DNA of 6,904 nucleotides from Oscillospiraceae bacterium (GTDB lineage Bacteria; Bacillota; Clostridia; Oscillospirales; Ethanoligenentaceae): the NCBI GenBank assembly GCA_003518885.1, contig DOXU01000223.1, positions 1-6,904 on the forward strand. The letters run 5' to 3'. Of this stretch, positions 5,422-6,904 are shown one piece after another. The notes beneath the pieces are model-generated. The model saw only the letters and a program-made list of their open reading frames with translations. It was not told the DNA's origin and ran no database searches. A program made the position numbers and the translations under genes. The stretch's first letter is position 1. Each line of letters starts with the position of its first letter.

Positions 5422-6750
5422 TTAAGTTGTTGTTTCACGGTCTCTTTCCCGTACAATAAAGCGCACCGGAGTTCCAACTAATCCAAAGGTATTGCGAATT
5501 TGGTTTTCAAGATAGCGCTGATAGGAAAAATGAAAAAGCGCAGATCGATTAACAAAAACAACAAACGTCGGCGGACATGTCGCCGGTTGTGTTATATAAA
5601 GAATTTTTAGGCGTTTTCCTTTGTCCGTTGGAGGTTGAACCCTTGCAGTTGCGTCAGATAAAACGTCATTTAGCTGCCCTGTTGAAATTCTTTTTCCATA
5701 AGAAGCATGCACATCATTAATTAATTTGAATAATTTGTTTACATTTTTCCCTGTTTTTGCAGAAATGAAAAGCATCGGTGCATAGGACATAAAGCTAAAA
5801 TCATTTTCTAGTTTTTTCTTGAAATTGTCCATCGTTTTTGTGGATTTGTCGATCAAATCCCATTTGTTTACAATAATAATGGAGGCCTTTCCTTGCTCAT
5901 GAGCATACCCTGCAATTTTGGAATCTTGGTCCGTAAAGCCCACGGTTGCATCAATCAGCATCATGCAAACTTCCGAGCGTTCTACAGCGGAAAATGCCCG
6001 CATAACACTATAACGTTCGACTGCATCTTCTACCTTACTGTGTCTCCGAATACCTGCTGTATCAACAAACGTATATTTTCCATATTCATTTTCAATCTGT
6101 GAGTCTACTGCATCACGAGTCGTTCCCGGGATATCAGAAACCAACATGCGTGATTCACCAATAATTTGGTTCACAAGAGAAGATTTTCCCGCATTTGGTT
6201 TTCCAATTACGGCAACATGAATAACATCTTTGTCCTCTTCTTCATCCGCTTGTGGAAGAAGTGTGGCCACACGATCTAAAAGATCCCCTGTTCCGTGTCC
6301 ATGGACAGAAGAAACCGGATAAGGATCGCCTAATCCAAGCTGATAAAATTCATAGACATCAGGAGGTAATTCTCCAATCGAATCTACTTTATTCACACAA
6401 AGGACAACTGGCCTACGGCTTCGACGAAGCAAATCAGCTATTTCTCCATCCTGTGCAGTTAATCCACTACGCAAGTCAACGACAAAAACAATAACATCTG
6501 CTGTATCAATAGCTAATTCGGCTTGTTCTCTAATATTTGAAACAAAAACATCCTCCGTTTGGATGTCCAATCCGCCTGTATCTGCAAGAAGGAAAGCATG
6601 TCCACTCCATTCACACGGAGCATAAATGCGGTCACGCGTTACGCCAGGCGTATCTTCCACGATGGAGATTCTTCTGCCCACTAACTTATTAAAAAGAGTC
6701 GATTTACCTACATTCGGTCTGCCAACAATAGCAACAATTGGTTTACTCAT
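5422..6750 (-). CDS. der: Ribosome biogenesis GTPase Der (EngA)
   Basis: Der is an essential GTPase with two tandem G domains that helps mature the 50S ribosomal subunit. This copy has 442 residues, a normal length. The first G domain has GRPNVGKS (10-17), DTGG (57-60) and NKVD (120-123). The second has GKPNAGKS (183-190), DTAG (230-233), NKWD (295-298) and SAK (330-332). The two are joined by an acidic linker (about 168-174, rich in D and E), and a C-terminal KH-like domain (about 350-436) includes RVQPPTDKGKRLKI and FHFSYQRYLENQIR. The start is ATG at 6750, with AGGGGA at 6756-6761. It overlaps the end of the upstream DUF512 gene by 8 nt, so translation is probably coupled, and plsY follows. 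Sequence style is close to Oscillospiraceae-type Der proteins I recall. No catalytic motif is damaged. Confidence 0.98.
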   Translation of the reverse strand: MSKPIVAIVGRPNVGKSTLFNKLVGRRISIVEDTPGVTRDRIYAPCEWSGHAFLLADTGGLDIQTEDVFVSNIREQAELAIDTADVIVFVVDLRSGLTAQDGEIADLLRRSRRPVVLCVNKVDSIGELPPDVYEFYQLGLGDPYPVSSVHGHGTGDLLDRVATLLPQADEEEDKDVIHVAVIGKPNAGKSSLVNQIIGESRMLVSDIPGTTRDAVDSQIENEYGKYTFVDTAGIRRHSKVEDAVERYSVMRAFSAVERSEVCMMLIDATVGFTDQDSKIAGYAHEQGKASIIIVNKWDLIDKSTKTMDNFKKKLENDFSFMSYAPMLFISAKTGKNVNKLFKLINDVHASYGKRISTGQLNDVLSDATARVQPPTDKGKRLKILYITQPATCPPTFVVFVNRSALFHFSYQRYLENQIRNTFGLVGTPVRFIVRERDRETTT

Positions 6751-6904
6751 TGAAATCCCCTATCAGCGCGCTTAAAAGGGATTCACCGTCATTTTCTACG
6801 GGGAGAATCGGTATTTTTAGCGCATTTTTTACGTCCTCTAAAGAAACGTTATCCAAAAACAAATCACCCTCCGAACGAAGCATAGATGATGGAATACATA
6901 AAAC
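6743..6904 (-). CDS. C-terminal end of a DUF512-family protein (partial, runs off the window)
   Basis: The last 53 codons of a gene entering from the right edge are visible. The segment VLCIPSSMLRSEGDLFLD followed by VSLEDVKNAL and a VENDGESLL stretch matches the end of the DUF512 domain. Proteins of this family usually have an N-terminal PDZ-like domain and a radical-SAM-like middle and are found just before der in many Clostridia; their function is not established. The stop TAA (6745-6743) overlaps the ATG of der, and the der ribosome site lies inside this coding region. Only the C-terminus can be judged here. Confidence 0.85.
   Translation of the reverse strand, partial: VLCIPSSMLRSEGDLFLDNVSLEDVKNALKIPILPVENDGESLLSALIGDFNE

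Noticed and set aside
5893..6494. Two short + strand reading frames opposite der (5893-6102 and 6252-6494)
   Set aside because: Both lie inside der on the opposite strand with no ribosome site or family features.
1..6904. CRISPR array, tRNA, rRNA or riboswitch
   Set aside because: No regularly spaced repeats, cloverleaf-like sequence or known leader pattern was found on either strand.

Overview
The window looks like a low-to-moderate GC, Gram-positive chromosome, most likely a member of the Clostridia near the Oscillospiraceae/Ruminococcaceae. This is inferred from the style of the Der protein, the DUF512-der-plsY gene order, frequent GGAGG-type ribosome sites and TTG starts. No marker gene here fixes the species.

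Left part (1 to about 2866): the right-hand end of an integrated mobile element (prophage or integrative element). It carries, all on the + strand, an XRE-type repressor, an overlapping ImmA/IrrE metallopeptidase, a 69-residue very basic protein, a strong hairpin terminator, and a 510-residue large serine recombinase that is the likely integrase. The repressor-peptidase pair resembles the ImmR/ImmA switch, in which the peptidase relieves repression. The rest of the element lies beyond the left edge.

Junction (about 2845 to 3615): right after the integrase stop, a reading frame opens with no start codon of its own and encodes the C-terminal part (about 249 residues) of what appears to be a conserved clostridial protein of unknown function, followed by its own terminator. 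The element has most likely inserted into this gene, so 2845-2880 should contain the right attachment site. The 5' part of the gene should lie at the far end of the element, outside the window. Excision would be expected to rebuild the gene.

Middle (3680 to 4668): a good sigma-A-type promoter drives a small zinc-ribbon membrane protein with a CD225/dispanin-like helix pair, followed by a single-pass membrane-anchored protein of unknown function. The second gene contains a perfect 12-bp-arm palindrome.

Right part (4626 to 6904, - strand): a housekeeping operon reading right to left: the 3' end of a DUF512-family gene, der (ribosome assembly GTPase) and plsY (glycerol-3-phosphate acyltransferase). 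It ends in a long hairpin terminator that overlaps the end of the convergent membrane-protein gene.

The most interesting point is the element-disrupted gene. It raises the possibility of a reversible, skin-like gene interruption, but the left junction and evidence of regulated excision are not in the window.
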